From positions 5,661,174 to 5,673,626 of the forward strand of contig NZ_CP013141.1 of the NCBI RefSeq assembly GCF_001442535.1: a stretch of DNA of 12,453 bases, given 5' to 3'. Numbering within the stretch: position 1 is the stretch's first letter; each line of letters opens with the position of its first letter. Source of the DNA: Lysobacter antibioticus. Its GTDB lineage: Bacteria > Pseudomonadota > Gammaproteobacteria > Xanthomonadales > Xanthomonadaceae. A program made the position numbers and the translations under genes. Below the pieces are notes generated by a model that did not search any database, was not told the DNA's origin, and saw only the letters and a program-made list of their open reading frames with translations. Shown here one piece after another: positions 1 to 7,011 of the stretch.

Positions 1-22
1 CGGCGCCGTGCAGGCGGACTAA
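1..22 (+). CDS. Possible C-terminal tail of a plus-strand gene (partial)
   Basis: Reading from base 2, an open frame gives GAVQAD and stops at TAA (20-22). The only support for a real gene is that the bidirectional terminator at 72-107 lies about 50 bp downstream and would suit a gene entering from the left, convergent with the secreted protein gene at 131-889. Seven codons are far too few to judge coding character, and nothing can be said about function. Confidence 0.25.
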
Positions 23-71
23 CCGCGGTGGCGGCGGTGCCCGGTCATCGGCCGGTCCCGCTCGTCGCGGC

Positions 72-108
72 AAAAACCAAGGCCCGCCGATGCGGGCCTT
101 GGTTTTTT
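72..108. terminator. Bidirectional rho-independent terminator
   Basis: A perfect 16-bp inverted repeat has arms at 72-87 and 92-107 with a four-base loop CGAT (88-91). It is GC-rich near the loop (GGCCCGC/GCGGGCC) and ends in an A-tract on the left and a T-tract on the right (103-108). Both strands therefore show stem plus U-run. It sits 23 bp beyond the stop of the minus-strand gene at 131-889 and would also end transcription arriving from the left. Confidence 0.9.
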
Positions 109-130
109 GCGGATCTCGCACCGACGCGCG

Positions 131-889
131 TTACTCGCTCGGCGATGCGTATCCGTCGAGGTTGCTGACGATGTTCATGCACTTGCCGGTGCTGTCGCAG
201 GCGGCGTGGGCGATGTTCTTGTCGTTGCAGTTGCCGTAGGTCTTGGTGGTCTGGCTGGTCGCCGGCAGGTTGCCGTTGGCGACCGGCAGGTAGAACACCG
301 AGGATTGCGCGCCGATCACGTTGCACGAGGGCAGTTGGTTCGCGCCCTGGCTGTATTCCTCGACGAAGCTGACGGTCTGGCTCTTGAAGCCGCTCCAGGT
401 GGCGGGGATGTTGATCGTGGCGACGGTGATGCTTTCGCCGCTCATCAGGTCGGTGACGACGCCGGTCACCTTGGTCGAGGCGCGGATCACGTCGACCTTG
501 TACTTGTGGCCGGGCTTCCAGTTCCATTTGATCTGGCACTGCACGCCGCTGCCTTCGTGGGAGAAGTGGCCGCAGCTGGCCCGGCTGGATGCATCCCAGC
601 CGCTGGCGAGCCAGATCGAGAAGTTGAGCCAACGCTGGCCGCTGCGATTCTGCAGGCCGATGTAGCCGCCGTCGCCGCCGTGGAACCAGAACTGGTTGGC
701 CCAGTAGTAGTTCGACCGCGAGCCGCCGTCGTGATTGACCTGATCGTAGAAGGTGAGCTGGTTGTAGCCGGCGGTGGTCGCCGGCCAATGCGCGTCGGTG
801 CTGACGATCCCACCCACGACCACGGCTTGCGCGGTCGGCCCGATCAACATGCCTGCTGCGATCAGCCCGGTCAGAGCTAGCTTCTTCAT
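131..889 (-). CDS. Secreted DUF3472-like protein
   Basis: This encodes 252 residues with a clear Sec signal peptide: MKK, a hydrophobic stretch from about 4 to 18, and a likely AQA|V cleavage after residue 22. The mature part has an aromatic and glycine-rich core (residues 60-93) with FWFHGGDGGYIGLQ and RWLNFSIW, the kind of pattern found in the DUF3472 family of secreted or cell-surface proteins. Six cysteines (106, 118, 189, 221, 231, 237) all lie in the mature part and could form disulfides in the periplasm or outside the cell. A Shine-Dalgarno-like AGAGGAAC lies about 7 bases before the ATG, supporting this start. The gene is monocistronic, ends at the strong terminator at 72-108, and has more than 600 bp of non-coding DNA upstream. 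The family assignment is from motif memory, and the molecular role is unknown. Confidence 0.8.
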   Translation of the reverse strand: MKKLALTGLIAAGMLIGPTAQAVVVGGIVSTDAHWPATTAGYNQLTFYDQVNHDGGSRSNYYWANQFWFHGGDGGYIGLQNRSGQRWLNFSIWLASGWDASSRASCGHFSHEGSGVQCQIKWNWKPGHKYKVDVIRASTKVTGVVTDLMSGESITVATINIPATWSGFKSQTVSFVEEYSQGANQLPSCNVIGAQSSVFYLPVANGNLPATSQTTKTYGNCNDKNIAHAACDSTGKCMNIVSNLDGYASPSE

Positions 890-1502
890 TGCGGTTCCTC
901 TTGCGGATGGGGCCGCCCGCGAATGCGGATCGGCGCACTGCGTGGGTGCAGCGCGAACCTAGCGGTCCGCACGACACAGTGGAACGGCCGATATCGTTGT
1001 CATCCGGGAGTGCGGCGGTAGCCGATCACGTTATCGATCATTGCATCGCGATCCGCGCTTGGCGCCGCCACGGAAGCGTCGCGAAGAATGCGCGGCGACT
1101 GCGGATATCGGCGCCGTCGTCCTGTTTGTGCGGCGGTGCATCGAGCGCAGGCGCCTTCGTTGAAAGACAACGGTGTCTTCCGGGGGCGATGCCACGTCGA
1201 GGCAGCCGTCGCGCGTTGCGGTCGCGAGCTATTGGCGCCGCGAGGCATCGGGCACGCTGGCTCGGGCGGTGGGTTCCGGCCCGGCGATGCTTTAAGACTT
1301 CTTGGTCCGTTTCGCAGTGCCGTCTCGCCTGGACGAATCGCAGCGGGCTCGCCCGAGGCCGGCACGAGCGCGGCCGGCGCGCGCTGGTGGCACCCAGCGA
1401 GCCCGCATCGGCCGATTCGGTACAGCGCCTCGCTCCCCAAGCGGGACGCGAGCGGGTATCTTCACCGCCCTCCCGCGTCCCCAATGCTCCAATCCAGCCC
1501 CT
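890..1502. other. 613-bp intergenic region without a convincing gene
   Basis: This lies between the divergent secreted protein gene and uvrA2, so it should hold both promoters. Open frames run through it on both strands, but they read as Arg/Ala/Pro-rich low-complexity protein, lack ribosome binding sites and extend antisense or out of frame into the UvrA gene, as expected of GC-rich shadow frames. A weak minus-10-like TATCTT lies at 1457-1462, ahead of the UvrA start, without a good minus-35. I see no LexA-type palindrome and no RNA gene. Confidence 0.5.
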
Positions 1503-4133
1503 ATGGCCAAGAAACAACTCCGTCGCGACCCCGGTTTCGACGCTTTCGTCCGTGTCCGCGGCGCGCGCGAACACAACCTCAAGGACATCGACGTCGATAT
1601 CCCGCGCGATGCGCTGGTGGTGTTTTCCGGCGTATCGGGTTCGGGCAAGTCCTCGCTCGCTTTCGGCACCCTCTATGCCGAGGCGCAGCGGCGTTACCTG
1701 GAATCGCTGTCGCCGTATGCGCGGCGCCTGATCGATCAGGTCGGCGTGCCCGACGTGGATTCGATCGAAGGCCTGCCGCCGGCGGTGGCCCTGCAACAGC
1801 AACGCGGCAGCCCGAACGTGCGTTCGACGGTCGGCAGCGTGACCACCTTGTCGAGCCTGCTGCGCATGCTGTACTCGCGCGCAGGCACTTACCCGGCCAA
1901 GCAGCCGATGCTGTATGCCGAGGATTTCTCGCCGAACACGCCGCAGGGCGCCTGCCCGAATTGCCACGGCCTGGGCTACGTCTATGAAGTGACCGAACAA
2001 ACCATGGTGCCCGACCCCTCGCTGAGCATCCGCGAACGCGCGATCGCATCGTGGCCGCCGGCCTGGCACGGACAGAACCTGCGCGACATCCTGGTGACCC
2101 TGGGCTACGACATCGACAAGCCCTGGCGCGATCTGCCGAAGAAGGATCGCGAGTGGATCCTGTTCACCGAAGAGCAGCCGTCGGTGCCGGTGTACGCAGG
2201 CTTCAGCGTCGCCGAGACCCGCGCCGCGTTGCGCCGCAAGGCCGAGCCCAGCTACATGGGCACCTATATGGGCGCGCGTAAATACGTGTTGCATACCTTT
2301 GCCAGCACCCAGAGCGCGCTGATGAAGAAGCGCGTGTCGCGCTACATGATCGGTGCGCAGTGCCCGCTCTGCGACGGCCGGCGTTTGAAACGCGAAGCCT
2401 TGTCGGTGAGTTTCGCCGGGCTCGACATCGGCAGCCTGTCGCAGCTGTCGCTGGACCGGATCGCCGAGGTGCTGAAGCCGGCAGCGGAAGGCCGCTTCGA
2501 TGCACCGACCAGCGCCGCCACCCGCAGCCGCGCGGCCGGTCGCAGCGCCGAAGCCAAGCGCATCGCCGCCGGCGGGCTGGCCCATGCCGGCAGTTCCGAC
2601 GTGCGCCGCACGCCCAACCTGTCCGAGGAAAAACGCATCGCCGCGCAGCGCATCGCCCACGACCTGGTCGAACGCATCGGCACCTTGCAGGCCCTGGGGC
2701 TCGGTTACCTGGCGATGGACCGGGCCACGCCGAGCCTGTCGCCGGGCGAGTTGCAGCGGCTGCGCCTGGCTACCCAGATCCGTTCCAATCTGTTCGGCGT
2801 GGTCTACGTGCTCGACGAGCCTTCGGCCGGCCTGCATCCGGCCGACAGCGAGGCCTTGCACCGCGCGCTCGACCAGCTCAAGGCCGCCGGCAACACCGTG
2901 TTCGTGGTCGAGCACGACCTGGAAACCCTGCGCCGCGCCGACTGGTTGGTCGACGTGGGCCCCGACGCCGGACAACACGGTGGACGCATCCTCTACAGCG
3001 GGCCGCCCGACGGCCTGCGCGACATCGAGGCCTCGCGCACCCGGCCGTATCTGTTCGATCTCCTCGCCGCCGAGCCGCGGCCCTCGCGCAAGCCTTCGGG
3101 CTGGCTGGAGCTGCGCGGCCTGCATCGCAATAACCTGCATGGCCTCGACGCGCGTTTTCCCTTGGGCGCGTTCACCGCGGTCACCGGTGTGTCGGGTTCG
3201 GGCAAATCGAGCCTGGTCAGCCAGGCCTTGGTCGAACTGGTCGGCGAACACCTGGGCCACGAGCCGGTGCCCGAAGAGAGCGACAACGACATGCCGCAGC
3301 CCGGCCCGCTTGCGCGCGTTTCCGGGCGGTTGCACGCCGGCGCGGATGCGATCAAGCGCCTGGTCAACGTCGACCAGAAACCGATCGGCCGCACCCCGCG
3401 CTCGAACCTGGCCACCTACACCGGCTTGTTCGATCACGTGCGCAAGCTGTTCGCCGCGACCGCGATGGCGAAGACCCGCCGCTACAACGCCGGGCGTTTT
3501 TCCTTCAACGTCGCCCAAGGGCGTTGCGACACCTGCGAGGGCGAAGGCTTCGTCCAGGTCGAGCTGTTGTTCATGCCGACCGTGTATGCGCCGTGCCCGA
3601 CCTGCCACGGCAGCCGCTACAACGCCAAGACCCTCGAAGTCGTATGCAACGGACGCAACATCGCCGAGGTGTTGGCGATGACGGTCGACGAAGCGTTCGC
3701 GTTTTTCGACGGCGAGCCGGCGATCCGCCGCTCGCTGAGCCTGCTGCGCGACATCGGCCTGGGCTATCTGCGTCTTGGGCAGCCGGCCACCGAACTGTCC
3801 GGCGGCGAGGCGCAGCGCATCAAGTTGGCGACCGAGCTGCAGCGCAGCCAGCACGGCGACACCTTGTACGTACTCGACGAGCCGACCACCGGCCTGCATG
3901 CGGCGGATGTCGACAAACTGATGGCGCAGTTGCACGGCTTGGTCGAAGCCGGCAACACCGTGGTGGTGGTCGAGCACGAGATGCGCGTGGTTGCCGACGC
4001 CGATTGGGTCATCGACATCGGCCCCGGCGCGGGCGAGCAGGGCGGACAGATCGTCGCCAGCGGCACGCCGCAACAGGTCGCGAGTTCGAAGACGAGCCGC
4101 ACCGCGCCGTATCTGCGCGAGGTGTTGGCTTGA
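1503..4133 (+). CDS. uvrA2: Class II UvrA-like ABC ATPase (UvrA2)
   Basis: This encodes 876 residues, a tandem ABC ATPase of the UvrA family, which bind damaged or drug-modified DNA in the cytoplasm. The first nucleotide-binding domain has Walker A GVSGSGKS (43-50), a modified signature LSPGE (412-416) and Walker [11 protein letters not shown] (437 on). The second has Walker A at 562-569, canonical LSGGE (765-769) and Walker [10 protein letters not shown] (791 on). The C-terminal zinc finger is intact: C675-x2-C678-x19-C698-x2-C701. Only about 40 residues separate the [18 protein letters not shown] segment from CPNC (151-154), so the UvrB-binding domain of UvrA proper is absent, and the upstream CxxC is lost (GTYPAKQP). 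This is the class II arrangement, as in Deinococcus UvrA2 and Streptomyces DrrC. An Ala/Arg-rich insertion at about 327-372 looks like a linker. The ATG at 1503 is chosen because homology starts just after it ([13 protein letters not shown]); an upstream frame from 1302 adds only low-complexity residues. No strong Shine-Dalgarno is visible. A role in drug tolerance or accessory repair is inferred. Confidence 0.93.
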   Translation: MAKKQLRRDPGFDAFVRVRGAREHNLKDIDVDIPRDALVVFSGVSGSGKSSLAFGTLYAEAQRRYLESLSPYARRLIDQVGVPDVDSIEGLPPAVALQQQRGSPNVRSTVGSVTTLSSLLRMLYSRAGTYPAKQPMLYAEDFSPNTPQGACPNCHGLGYVYEVTEQTMVPDPSLSIRERAIASWPPAWHGQNLRDILVTLGYDIDKPWRDLPKKDREWILFTEEQPSVPVYAGFSVAETRAALRRKAEPSYMGTYMGARKYVLHTFASTQSALMKKRVSRYMIGAQCPLCDGRRLKREALSVSFAGLDIGSLSQLSLDRIAEVLKPAAEGRFDAPTSAATRSRAAGRSAEAKRIAAGGLAHAGSSDVRRTPNLSEEKRIAAQRIAHDLVERIGTLQALGLGYLAMDRATPSLSPGELQRLRLATQIRSNLFGVVYVLDEPSAGLHPADSEALHRALDQLKAAGNTVFVVEHDLETLRRADWLVDVGPDAGQHGGRILYSGPPDGLRDIEASRTRPYLFDLLAAEPRPSRKPSGWLELRGLHRNNLHGLDARFPLGAFTAVTGVSGSGKSSLVSQALVELVGEHLGHEPVPEESDNDMPQPGPLARVSGRLHAGADAIKRLVNVDQKPIGRTPRSNLATYTGLFDHVRKLFAATAMAKTRRYNAGRFSFNVAQGRCDTCEGEGFVQVELLFMPTVYAPCPTCHGSRYNAKTLEVVCNGRNIAEVLAMTVDEAFAFFDGEPAIRRSLSLLRDIGLGYLRLGQPATELSGGEAQRIKLATELQRSQHGDTLYVLDEPTTGLHAADVDKLMAQLHGLVEAGNTVVVVEHEMRVVADADWVIDIGPGAGEQGGQIVASGTPQQVASSKTSRTAPYLREVLA

Positions 4134-4246
4134 TTGGGGACTGCATCGGCACGTTGAGTCGATGTGCGGGCGCTCGGCTTTGTCCTTGACCTTGTTGTGG
4201 CTGTGCGCAGCAACGCACTAGCGAAGGCCATAGAAGACCCGGAGGG

Positions 4247-4273
4247 CGGCCCGCAGGGATGCGGGCCGTTTTT
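4247..4273 (+). terminator. Rho-independent terminator downstream of uvrA2
   Basis: The 8-bp GC stem CGGCCCGC (4247-4254) / GCGGGCCG (4261-4268) has a six-base loop and is followed directly by TTTTT (4269-4273). It lies about 115 bp beyond the uvrA2 stop and is oriented to end that transcript. Confidence 0.8.
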
Positions 4274-4276
4274 CAT

Positions 4277-4294
4277 CGGGACAGGGATGTCCCG
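4277..4294. repeat. Small palindrome CGGGACA-GGGA-TGTCCCG
   Basis: A perfect 7-bp stem with a four-base loop sits a few bases after the uvrA2 terminator and has no T-run. Its loop region (ACAGGGATGTCCC) echoes the GTCCCTGTC at the hairpin of 4586-4619, so it may belong to the same family of extragenic palindromes filling this spacer. Confidence 0.45.
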
Positions 4295-4352
4295 TATGAA
4301 AAAGCCCTGCGTCGGCATCGCTCGCGCGGGCCCTTGACTCAAAAAGAAGCAT

Positions 4353-4537
4353 TTTTCTTTGGTTACCTTTCTTTTGTTGCTTATGACAAAAGAAAGTAAC
4401 CCGCCGCTTTAGTGGCGGAAGCTTTTGGCGTTTGATCTTGTTTTCAAAGAATCTTCAAGCAAGTGCAAAGCTTCCGTCCGCTGATGCGGCCGGGTTACTT
4501 TCTTTTGCTGGCCCAAAAGAAAGCTAACCAAAGAAAA
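4353..4537. repeat. 185-bp nested inverted repeat, MITE-like extragenic element
   Basis: The outer arms at 4353-4376 and 4514-4537 are inverted copies over 24 bases with one mismatch. Each outer arm also pairs with a nearby inner arm (4387-4401 and 4493-4507, GGTTACTTTCTTTTG type), giving two local hairpins in opposite orientation. Further inside, CGGAAGCTTT (4416-4425) pairs with AAAGCTTCCG (4467-4476), and two small hairpins occur: CCGCC/GGCGG (4401-4418) and CCGC/GCGG (4479-4490). No reading frame inside looks coding. This motif type is familiar from xanthomonad intergenic DNA. It may be a non-autonomous mobile element or a structured extragenic repeat; no target-site duplication is evident. 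Confidence 0.7.
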
Positions 4538-4585
4538 GGCCTTCCTTGACGAAGCTCCCCTGCGAGCACGCAGCCCGCGCCGGGA

Positions 4586-4639
4586 TTTTCCGATAAGACG
4601 TCCCTGTCTTATCGGAAAACGCCGCACGTCCTGTGCGGC
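4586..4639. repeat. Two adjacent strong hairpins
   Basis: The first is a perfect 14-bp stem, TTTTCCGATAAGAC (4586-4599) / GTCTTATCGGAAAA (4606-4619), with loop GTCCCT. The second follows immediately: GCCGCAC (4621-4627) / GTGCGGC (4633-4639) with loop GTCCT. The near-identical loops suggest a common origin. The first stem with its terminal A/T runs could act as a bidirectional terminator, but no gene ends nearby, so an extragenic repeat is more likely. Confidence 0.6.
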
Positions 4640-4693
4640 GCCCTCCGGGTCTCCAGGTGTTCTCGCAAGAGCGGTATTGCGGCAAGCTCTTTG

Positions 4694-4750
<57 letters not shown>

Positions 4751-4790
4751 GTTCTGCACAGGCTAGGGACGTCGCCAGACCGCTCGGCGT

Positions 4791-5068
4791 GGTCGCGCCT
4801 TGCGCAGCTCCTACCCCCGCGACGGCACACCGCTTCGGCGGGACGACTTCGGCATTGGTGCCACTGCGCGTTCCTTGGTCGCGGCTCGCGCCGCTCCTAC
4901 CCCGCGACGGCACGCCACTTCGGCGGACGACCTCGGCCTTGTTGCCGTTGCGCGTTCCTTGGTCGCGGCTTGCGCCGCTCCTACCCCGCGACGGCACGCC
5001 GGTTCGGCGGCAGACCTCGGCCTTGTTGCCCCTGCGCGTTCCTTGGTCGCGGCTCGCGCCGCTCCTAC
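4791..5068. repeat. Array of four REP elements spaced 84-86 bp apart
   Basis: A 24-bp core reading GTAGGAGCGGCGCGAGCCGC on the minus strand occurs at 4791-4814 (degenerate), 4877-4900, 4961-4984 and 5045-5068. Each core holds a GCGGC/GCCGC hairpin after the GTAGGAGC head, as in REP sequences of pseudomonads and xanthomonads. Spacing is 86, 84 and 84 bp. The spacers are also alike (CCCCGCGACGGCAC...TTCGGCGG...CCTCGGCCTTGTTGCC...GCGCGTTCCTT), so this is a tandem array of one 84-bp unit and not scattered REPs. The array ends about 35 bp before the operator of the tetR gene. A REP-associated transposase (RAYT) would be expected elsewhere in the genome; none is in this window. Confidence 0.75.
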
Positions 5069-5103
5069 CCGGAAGCAATCGCGGCTCGCGGCCCATCCAG
5101 AAC

Positions 5104-5118
5104 TAGACGACCGGTCTA
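5104..5118. promoter_or_regulatory. Operator upstream of the NemR-like regulator gene
   Basis: The site reads TAGACGACCGGTCTA: inverted half-sites TAGAC and GTCTA around a central GACCG. A minus-10-like TCTAAT (5115-5120) overlaps the right half-site, so a bound repressor would block its own promoter. An identical 15-mer lies at 5796-5810 before the reductase gene. Confidence 0.8.
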
Positions 5119-5139
5119 ATAGGCGCTATCGTGCCCCCC

Positions 5140-5751
5140 ATGAGCGCAGCCACCACCGCCACCGACGTCCGCCGGCACATCCTCGAGGTCGCCCACCCGC
5201 TGTTCTTGCGCAAGGGCTTCACCGCGGTCGGGCTGTCGGAAGTGCTGGCCGCGGCGCAGGTGCCGAAGGGCTCGTTCTATCACTACTTCGGGTCCAAGGA
5301 AGCCTTCGGCGAAGCGGTGCTCGAGGTCTACTTCGCCGAGTACCTGGGGCGGATGGACGCTTTGTTGTCGCAGCCCGGCACCGGGGCGCAGCGGGTGATC
5401 GCTTTCTTCAACGATTGGCTCGATTCGCAGACCGGCGAGGAAAGCGAAAGCCGCTGCCCGGTGGTCAAGCTCGGCGCCGAGGTCTGCGATTTGTCGGAAA
5501 GCATGCGCGCGGCGCTGGCCCGAGGCACGCGCGGGGTCATCGATCGGCTGGCCCGCAGCATCGAAGCAGGGCGCCTGGACGGCTCGCTCGCCGGTCTTGC
5601 CGATGCATCGGATTCGCAGGCGACCGCGGTCGCGCTCTATCAGAGCTGGCTCGGCGCTAGTCTGCTGGCCAAGATCGCCCGCGACCGCAGCGGCCTGGAC
5701 ATGGCCATGGTCGGCACGCGAGAGCGGCTGGGCTTGGCCGAAGACGCCTGA
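5140..5751 (+). CDS. nemR: NemR-like TetR-family redox/electrophile-sensing repressor
   Basis: This encodes 203 residues from the ATG. An N-terminal TetR helix-turn-helix spans about residues 10-56, with the recognition region VPKGSFYHYFGSKEAFG (41-57). The C-terminal ligand domain matches E. coli NemR closely as I recall it, notably CPVVKLGAEVCDLSE and the WLGASLLAKI segment. NemR senses hypochlorite and reactive electrophiles through Cys106, with a Cys106-Lys175 bond and Cys116 nearby. Here Cys falls at 106 and 116 and the Lys at 178. The ATG at 5140 is preferred over the in-frame GTG at 5131 because it gives this numbering and sits a sensible distance from the minus-10-like TCTAAT; no clear Shine-Dalgarno precedes either. 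The palindrome at 5104-5118 implies autorepression. The reductase gene follows on the same strand after a terminator, with an identical operator. The assignment is strong at family level; the inducer is inferred. Confidence 0.9.
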   Translation: MSAATTATDVRRHILEVAHPLFLRKGFTAVGLSEVLAAAQVPKGSFYHYFGSKEAFGEAVLEVYFAEYLGRMDALLSQPGTGAQRVIAFFNDWLDSQTGEESESRCPVVKLGAEVCDLSESMRAALARGTRGVIDRLARSIEAGRLDGSLAGLADASDSQATAVALYQSWLGASLLAKIARDRSGLDMAMVGTRERLGLAEDA

Positions 5752-5785
5752 GGCGGGAGTGCGCCTGCGCTCCCGCCTTTGTTTT
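5751..5785 (+). terminator. Terminator between regulator and reductase genes
   Basis: The stem AGGCGGGAG (5751-5759) / CTCCCGCCT (5770-5778) starts within the regulator's stop codon and is followed by a T-rich run (TTGTTTT). It should separate the regulator transcript from the reductase gene, which has its own promoter and operator just downstream. Confidence 0.8.
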
Positions 5786-5795
5786 ATCTGATTTC

Positions 5796-5810
5796 TAGAC
5801 GACCGGTCTA
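5796..5810. promoter_or_regulatory. Operator upstream of the CurA-like reductase gene
   Basis: This is an exact copy of the 15-bp palindrome TAGACGACCGGTCTA at 5104-5118. A minus-10-like TCTATT (5807-5812) overlaps its right half, and a weak minus-35-like TTTATC lies 18 bp upstream at 5783-5788. The same geometry as at the regulator gene suggests that the NemR-like protein represses both promoters. Confidence 0.8.
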
Positions 5811-5886
5811 TTTGTTGTGTGGGCCTGTCGCCAGCACCCCGCTTACGAGCGATCCAACCCAACCCCACCGCTAAAGGAATGCCCCT

Positions 5887-6921
5887 ATGTCGCAACGCGA
5901 TACCGTCAACCGCCGCATCGTCCTGGCCAACCGTCCGCGCGGCTTGCCGACGACCCAGGACGTCCGCTTAGAAGAAACCGCCGTGCCGACGCCCGACGAA
6001 GGCCAGGTGCTGCTGCGCACGCTGTACCTGTCGCTCGATCCCTACATGCGCAATCTGATGGACGAAGCCGGGACCAGTTACGCGCCGCCGGTAGCGCTGG
6101 GCGCGCCGATGGTCGGCGGCACGGTCAGCCGCGTCGCCGCCTCGCGGCACCCGCAGTTCCGCGTCGGCGAGATCGTGCTCGGCAATGCCGGCTGGCAGGA
6201 CTACGTCCTGTCCGATGGCAAGGATCTGCAGGCGCTCGGCGACATGCCGCAGCCCTCGTTCGCCCTCGGCGGCCTCGGCATGCCGGCGTTTACCGCTTAC
6301 GTCGGCCTGCTCGACATCGGCCAGCCGCAAGCCGGCGAGACCGTGGTCGTGGCCGCGGCGACCGGTGCGGTCGGCTCGGTGGTCGGGCAGATCGCCAAGC
6401 TCAAGGGCGCGCGCGTGGTCGGCATCGCCGGCGGCGCCGAAAAATGCCGCCATGCGGTCGAGGAGCTCGGCTTCGACGTCTGCCTGGACCGCCACGCCCC
6501 CGGACTGGCCGAACAACTTGCCGCGGCCTGCCCGGACGGCATCGACGTGTATTTCGAAAACGTCGGCGGCGTCGTGTTCGACGCGGTGTTGCCGCTGCTC
6601 AACATCGGCGCACGCGTGCCGGTCTGCGGCGTGATCGCGCACTACAACGGCGCTGAGCACACGTCGGGCCCGGACCGTTTGGCGCAGACGATGACCGCGC
6701 TGTTGCAGAAGCGTATCCGCATGCAGGGCTTCATCATCCTCGACCATTACGGTGATCGCTTCGAAACGTTCAGCCGCGACATGAGCCAGTGGGTCGCCGA
6801 AGGCCGGGTCAAGTTGCTCGAGGATGTCGTCGACGGCCTGGAGAATGCACCGACGGCCTTCATCGGCCTGCTCGAAGGGCAGAACCTCGGCAAGCGCGTG
6901 GTGCGAGTCGCCGCGGCCTGA
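5887..6921 (+). CDS. curA: CurA-like NADPH-dependent reductase (zinc-free MDR family)
   Basis: This encodes 344 residues, the normal length for CurA/YncB (about 345). These cytoplasmic medium-chain reductases use NADPH to reduce the double bond of enones such as curcumin and, in relatives (PTGR1, leukotriene B4 12-hydroxydehydrogenase), alkenals. Visible hallmarks are LYLSLDPYMRNLMD near residues 45-58, LGMPAFTAYVGLLDIG before the cofactor fold, the Rossmann motif AATGAVG (157-163), GGAEKCRHAVEELGFDVCLD, YFENVGG, RIRMQGFII and a C-terminal GLENAPTAFIGLLEGQN. There is no Cys/His zinc site, as expected for the group. The Shine-Dalgarno AAAGGAA lies about 7 bases before the ATG. The gene has its own operator (5796-5810), so induction by electrophiles through the NemR-like protein is likely. 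In E. coli, NemR controls nemA and gloA; here a different reductase class occupies that position. Confidence 0.93.
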   Translation: MSQRDTVNRRIVLANRPRGLPTTQDVRLEETAVPTPDEGQVLLRTLYLSLDPYMRNLMDEAGTSYAPPVALGAPMVGGTVSRVAASRHPQFRVGEIVLGNAGWQDYVLSDGKDLQALGDMPQPSFALGGLGMPAFTAYVGLLDIGQPQAGETVVVAAATGAVGSVVGQIAKLKGARVVGIAGGAEKCRHAVEELGFDVCLDRHAPGLAEQLAAACPDGIDVYFENVGGVVFDAVLPLLNIGARVPVCGVIAHYNGAEHTSGPDRLAQTMTALLQKRIRMQGFIILDHYGDRFETFSRDMSQWVAEGRVKLLEDVVDGLENAPTAFIGLLEGQNLGKRVVRVAAA

Positions 6922-6964
6922 GGCGAGGCTCGAACTACGCGAGTATGTTCGGGCCCAACGCCCG

Positions 6965-7004
6965 GCGCGCATGCAACCGGCGTCCTCGCGGGTCGCATGC
7001 GCGC
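6965..7004. terminator. Hairpin between convergent curA-like and M28 genes
   Basis: GCGCGCATGC (6965-6974) and GCATGCGCGC (6995-7004) are perfect 10-bp inverted arms. The stem extends inward by ACC/GGT after one mismatch. The hairpin lies 43 bp past the reductase stop and just beyond the stop of the convergent peptidase gene, so it could serve both, but neither side has a T-run. An intrinsic terminator lacking a U-tract or an RNA-stabilising hairpin are both possible. Confidence 0.45.
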
Positions 7005-7011
7005 GATGGAT

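Noticed and set aside
889..1731. Plus-strand frame and other frames across the 890-1502 spacer
   Set aside because: Arg/Ala/Ser-rich, no ribosome binding site, and runs out of frame into the UvrA start; typical shadow ORF of a high-GC genome.
1038..4073. Very long minus-strand open frame antisense to uvrA2
   Set aside because: It follows the codon pattern of the GC-rich UvrA gene on the other strand, has low-complexity Gly/Ala/Arg/His content and no family motif; the UvrA reading explains the DNA fully.
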